Shown in pieces: positions 60,738-64,000 of a DNA stretch of 64,000 bases. A model generated the notes under the pieces. The model searched no databases. It was not told the origin of the DNA and was given only the letters and a program-made list of their open reading frames with translations. Each line of letters starts with the position of its first letter. Positions within the stretch are counted from its first letter, which is position 1. Both the position numbers and the translations under genes were made by a program. The stretch spans positions 62,001-126,000 of the forward strand of contig NZ_JBLXIK010000001.1 in assembly GCF_048269565.1 (NCBI RefSeq), given 5' to 3'. Origin of the DNA: Maricaulis sp048269565 (GTDB taxonomy: Bacteria; Pseudomonadota; Alphaproteobacteria; Caulobacterales; Maricaulaceae).

Positions 60738-62018
60738 ATGCGGCGCGTCGTCGTCACGGGTATCGGTCTGGTCACGCCGCTGGGTTGCGGCAAGGATATC
60801 GTCTGGGGACGTCTCCTTGCCGGCCAGTCGGGTCTGGGCCGGATTGAGCATTTTGAGACCGGTGATCTGGCCTGCCAGATCGCCGGTCTCGTGCCGCGCG
60901 TCGATGGCCGCGGTGGTGGTTCGGCTGACGATCCCGGTGCCTTTGCCCCGGACGCCGTCATGAGCCCGCGCGACCAGAAGCGCATCGATGATTTCATTCT
61001 TTACGGCATAGCCGCGGCCGATGACGCGATCGCCGACAGCGGCTGGGTCGCCGGATCCGAGGAAGAACGCTGCCGCGCCGGTGTGATGATCGGCTCGGGC
61101 ATTGGCGGTCTGGAATCGACCTATAACGCCTCCATCGACCTGCACGAAAAAGGTCCAAGGCGGCTCTCTCCCTTTGTCATTCCCGGCCTGTTGATCAATC
61201 TGGCGTCCGGCCAGGTTTCGATCCGGCACGGGCTCAAGGGGCCGAATCATTCCGTCGTCACCGCCTGTTCGACCGGCGCGCACGCGATCGGCGATGCGGC
61301 ACGGCTGGTGGCGCGCGGCGATGCCGATCTTATGGTCGCCGGCGGCGCCGAAGCCGCGGTCTGCCGTCTGGGCATTGCGTCCTTCATCGCTTGCAAGGCG
61401 CTGTCGACCGGTTTCAACGATGAGCCGGCCGCCGGTTCGCGCCCCTGGGACCGCGACCGCGACGGCTTCGTGATGGGCGAGGGCGCCGGCGTCGTTGTGC
61501 TCGAGGAATACGAGCACGCCAGGGCGCGCGGTGCGACCATCTATGCCGAGGTCAAGGGCTATGGCCTGTCCGGCGATGCCCACCATATTACCGCGCCGGC
61601 CGATGATGGCGATGGCGGTTTCCGTGCCATGTCGGCGGCGCTCAAGGATGCCGGGCTGGACCCGTCCGGGATTGATTATGTCAATGCCCACGGCACTTCG
61701 ACGCCCAAGGGCGACGAGATTGAATTGCGGGCCGTCGAACGCCTGTTTGGCGACCGGAATGATGTCGTGATGTCCTCGACCAAGTCGGCGATCGGGCATC
61801 TGCTCGGTGCGGCCGGAGCCGTCGAGGCGATTTTCTCCATTCTGGCAATCCGCGACGGCATCTGCCCGCCGACGCTCAATCTCGACAATCCGTCGGTCGA
61901 GACCTCCCTCAATCTGGCCGCGAAAAAGGCGGTCAAACGTCCGGTTCGCGCGGCGCTATCGAATTCTTTCGGATTCGGTGGCACCAATGCCTCCGTGGTA
62001 TTTGTCGCGGCCGATTGA
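60738..62018 (+). CDS. fabF: 3-oxoacyl-[acyl-carrier-protein] synthase II
   Basis: Condensing enzyme of fatty acid elongation (426 residues). Catalytic C177 is in VTACSTGAHAIGDA, the two histidines are in NAHGTSTPKGD and KSAIGHLLGAAG, and the C-terminal FGFGGTNAS loop is intact. It starts 10 bp after acpP, as in the common acpP-fabF pair, and is followed by mltG. Confidence 0.96.
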   Translation: MRRVVVTGIGLVTPLGCGKDIVWGRLLAGQSGLGRIEHFETGDLACQIAGLVPRVDGRGGGSADDPGAFAPDAVMSPRDQKRIDDFILYGIAAADDAIADSGWVAGSEEERCRAGVMIGSGIGGLESTYNASIDLHEKGPRRLSPFVIPGLLINLASGQVSIRHGLKGPNHSVVTACSTGAHAIGDAARLVARGDADLMVAGGAEAAVCRLGIASFIACKALSTGFNDEPAAGSRPWDRDRDGFVMGEGAGVVVLEEYEHARARGATIYAEVKGYGLSGDAHHITAPADDGDGGFRAMSAALKDAGLDPSGIDYVNAHGTSTPKGDEIELRAVERLFGDRNDVVMSSTKSAIGHLLGAAGAVEAIFSILAIRDGICPPTLNLDNPSVETSLNLAAKKAVKRPVRAALSNSFGFGGTNASVVFVAAD

Positions 62019-62043
62019 GTAGGCCGCTGTTCGGGATGGCTCC

Positions 62044-63108
62044 ATGAGTGACGTGAAAACGCCCAAGGCGACGGTCAACGCCAATGCAAAGCCCAAGGGC
62101 GGCATCGGACGGGTGATCCTGTGGCTGTTTGTCAGCCTGCTGGTGCTGGCCCTGCTGGCGGCCGGCGCCGTCTATGGCGGCTATCGCTGGCTGCAGGCGG
62201 AGTTTGCGCGTCCGGGACCTGCGCTTGAGGAAACCGTGATCACGCTGCCGCGCGGCGCCGGACTGGTGCGGATTTCCAGCGAGCTCGAGGCCGCCGGCCT
62301 GGTGCGCGACGGCCGTCTGTTCCGCGCCGCCGTGACGCTTGATGGCGGTGATCGCGCCCTGCGCGCCGGCGAATATTCCGTGCCCGCCGCATCGAGCATG
62401 GCGCAGATCTATGAATTGCTGCGCTCGGGACGCACGGTGCAGCACTCGGTCACCTTCGCCGAAGGCCTGACCAGCGCCATGATCGTCGCCGCGCTGCAGG
62501 AGGCCGATGTCCTTACCGGTGAAGTCACGGAGATCCCCGCCGAGGGCACGATCCTGCCCGAAACCTATCTGGTCGATCGCGGCACCACGCGCCAGGCGGT
62601 GATCGATCGCATGCTCGCAGCCCAGAGTGAACTCCTCGACGAACTCTGGCCGAACCGGGCCGAGAACCTGCCGTTTGAAACCCGCGAGGAGGCGATCATT
62701 CTCGCCTCCGTCGTCGAGAAGGAGACCGGTGTCGCTTCGGAACGGCCGGAAGTCGCCGCCGTCTTCGTCAACCGGCTGCGCCGCGGCATGCGGCTGGAGA
62801 GCGATCCGACCATCATCTACGGCATCACCGGCGGTGAGCCGCTCGGACGTGGCCTGCGCCGTTCCGAACTCGATAATGCCAACAACGCCTGGAACACCTA
62901 TCAGATCAACGGTCTGCCACCGACGCCGATCGCCAATCCGGGGGCCGAATCCATCGCCGCCGTGCTCAATCCGGCCGAGAGCCGGGCGCTGTTCTTTGTC
63001 GCCGACGGCACCGGCGGACACGCCTTTGCCGCCACCTATGCCGAGCATCAGCGGAATGTCGCGCGCTGGCGCCAGATCGAGAGGGCCCGCCAGCGCGCGG
63101 GCGATTGA
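62044..63108 (+). CDS. mltG: Endolytic transglycosylase MltG
   Basis: Inner-membrane lytic transglycosylase that ends nascent peptidoglycan strands (354 residues). One transmembrane helix (ILWLFVSLLVLALLAAG, about 22-38), a LysM-like small domain, and the YceG catalytic domain. EGTILPETYLVDRG, then ASVVEKETGVASERPEVA carries the catalytic glutamate in VEKET, and LRRGMRLESDPTIIYG follows. fabF-mltG-yicC is a standard alphaproteobacterial order. Confidence 0.95.
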   Translation: MSDVKTPKATVNANAKPKGGIGRVILWLFVSLLVLALLAAGAVYGGYRWLQAEFARPGPALEETVITLPRGAGLVRISSELEAAGLVRDGRLFRAAVTLDGGDRALRAGEYSVPAASSMAQIYELLRSGRTVQHSVTFAEGLTSAMIVAALQEADVLTGEVTEIPAEGTILPETYLVDRGTTRQAVIDRMLAAQSELLDELWPNRAENLPFETREEAIILASVVEKETGVASERPEVAAVFVNRLRRGMRLESDPTIIYGITGGEPLGRGLRRSELDNANNAWNTYQINGLPPTPIANPGAESIAAVLNPAESRALFFVADGTGGHAFAATYAEHQRNVARWRQIERARQRAGD

Positions 63109-63109
63109 C

Positions 63110-63991
63110 ATGGCGCCACTATCCGGCATGACGGGCTTTGCCCGCACCGAGGCCAGTTTCGAGCAGTTCAGCTGGGTCTGGGAGGCGCGCAGCGTCAATG
63201 GCAAGGGGCTGGAGGCGCGCTTTCGCTTTCCCGGCGGCTATGAACGCCTCGAGGCCGCCGCGCGCGATCTCGCCAAGGCCCGCTTTGCCCGCGGCAATGT
63301 CCAGGCCAGCCTGACACTCAATCGCGATGCCGCCCAGGCGGCGCTGCGGATCGATACCCAACGCATCGACGCCATTCTCGCCGCCGCCGAGCCCTATGTC
63401 GTCAGCGGCCGGGTGCGCCCGGTCAGTTTCGACGGCTTGCTGGCGGTGCGCGGCGTGCTCGATGTCGAGGATCGCAGCGAGCCCGAGGATGCCGACGAGC
63501 TCGACGCGGCCCTGCTGGAGAGCCTGGCGCTGGCGCTGGATCATCTGCGTGATGTGCGCCTGGTCGAGGGCTGTGAATTGAAGGCCCTGCTCAGCGGCCA
63601 TGTCGACACCATCGAGGCGTTGACGCAGCAGGCCGAGACCAGCGCTGCGGTGCGGCTGGATGCGATCCGCGACCGCATTGCCGCCAAATATGCCGAACTG
63701 CTGCCGCAGGGGCTCGATCCGGAACGCCTCGCCACCGAGGCGGCCGCGATGGCGGTGAAGATGGATGTGCGCGAGGAACTCGACCGGCTGCACGCCCACA
63801 TCCGCGCTGCGCGTGAACTGCTCGACGCCGGTTCGCCGACCGGCCGCAAGCTCGACTTTCTGTCACAGGAGTTTAATCGCGAGGCAAACACTCTATGCTC
63901 CAAGTCCTCCGATTCTTCACTGACCCAGATTGGCCTCGCCATGAAAAACGCGGTCGACCAATTCAGGGAGCAGGTACAGAATGTCGAGTGA
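63110..63991 (+). CDS. YicC family protein (endoribonuclease-like)
   Basis: YicC/DUF1732-family protein (293 residues); E. coli YicC is an RNase that acts with small RNA RyhB degradation. MTGFARTEASFEQFSWVWEA opens the protein and the C-terminal signature GRKLDFLSQEFNREANTLC is clear. The ATG at 63110 overlaps the mltG stop region (1 bp gap). A downstream gene begins within its last 11 bp. Confidence 0.92.
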   Translation: MAPLSGMTGFARTEASFEQFSWVWEARSVNGKGLEARFRFPGGYERLEAAARDLAKARFARGNVQASLTLNRDAAQAALRIDTQRIDAILAAAEPYVVSGRVRPVSFDGLLAVRGVLDVEDRSEPEDADELDAALLESLALALDHLRDVRLVEGCELKALLSGHVDTIEALTQQAETSAAVRLDAIRDRIAAKYAELLPQGLDPERLATEAAAMAVKMDVREELDRLHAHIRAARELLDAGSPTGRKLDFLSQEFNREANTLCSKSSDSSLTQIGLAMKNAVDQFREQVQNVE

Positions 63992-64000
63992 CGGACATCC
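63981..64000 (+). CDS. Start of a downstream gene, probably guanylate kinase
   Basis: Only the first six codons (MSSDGH) are in the window, beginning at an ATG that overlaps the yicC stop. In alphaproteobacteria gmk normally follows yicC, which is the only reason for this call; nothing in these codons shows it. Confidence 0.35.

Overview
The window is a GC-rich, densely packed chromosomal segment whose gene content and order point to an alphaproteobacterium. The best guess is a marine, stalked-type member of the Maricaulales/Hyphomonadaceae. The indicators are the cbb3 oxidase maturation set ccoP-ccoG-fixH-fixI-ccoS, the YfgM-like/bamB/der run, the rpsF-rpsR-rplI-dnaB-alr-radA-cvpA-purF block, and fabD-fabG-acpP-fabF-mltG-yicC leading into a probable gmk. 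This placement rests on family recognition and synteny; no database search was run. I saw no tRNA, rRNA, CRISPR array, transposase or phage gene.

Layout. Positions 1-6.9 kb hold the end of a cbb3 cytochrome oxidase operon and its copper/assembly genes, plus a TauE/SafE-like membrane protein. Positions 7-14 kb hold a very large lipoprotein alpha-2-macroglobulin with an intact thioester next to penicillin-binding protein 1C. Positions 14-22 kb are accessory metabolism: a cysteine-rich secreted protein, isoaspartyl peptidase/asparaginase, a 2-oxoglutarate oxygenase-like protein, a LysR regulator, a small TPR protein, carbonic anhydrase, a sulfotransferase-like protein, a fumarylacetoacetase-family enzyme and an acyltransferase. 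Positions 22-28 kb hold hspQ, ppx, rlmE, a soxR/glyoxalase pair with a clear SoxR operator, and two nested palindromic intergenic elements. Positions 28-38.9 kb hold guaB and guaA, an RsmB-like methyltransferase operon, two tandem sulfotransferases, a hipBA toxin-antitoxin module, an SDR/DsbA-fold pair and slyX.

Positions 38.9-45.5 kb hold a membrane LytTR regulator, a secreted alpha/beta hydrolase and two similarly built three-gene cassettes around NnrU. Each cassette has a small membrane protein, an ECF sigma factor and a short one- or two-span membrane protein. Positions 45.6-64 kb are mostly housekeeping: pantothenate synthesis, outer-membrane assembly, GTPase Der, purine synthesis, RadA, alanine racemase, DnaB, ribosomal proteins L9/S18/S6, type II fatty acid synthesis, MltG and YicC.

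Most genes are tightly coupled: 4-bp ATGA or GTGA overlaps are common. Rho-independent terminators are visible after the TPR gene, the fumarylacetoacetase-family gene, der and rplI. The most interesting unexplained structure is the duplicated ECF-sigma cassette at 42.2-45.5 kb. Next are the palindromic elements at 25.6 and 27.7 kb, the SDR whose catalytic tyrosine is replaced by phenylalanine, and the candidate S6:S18 leader hairpin before rpsF.
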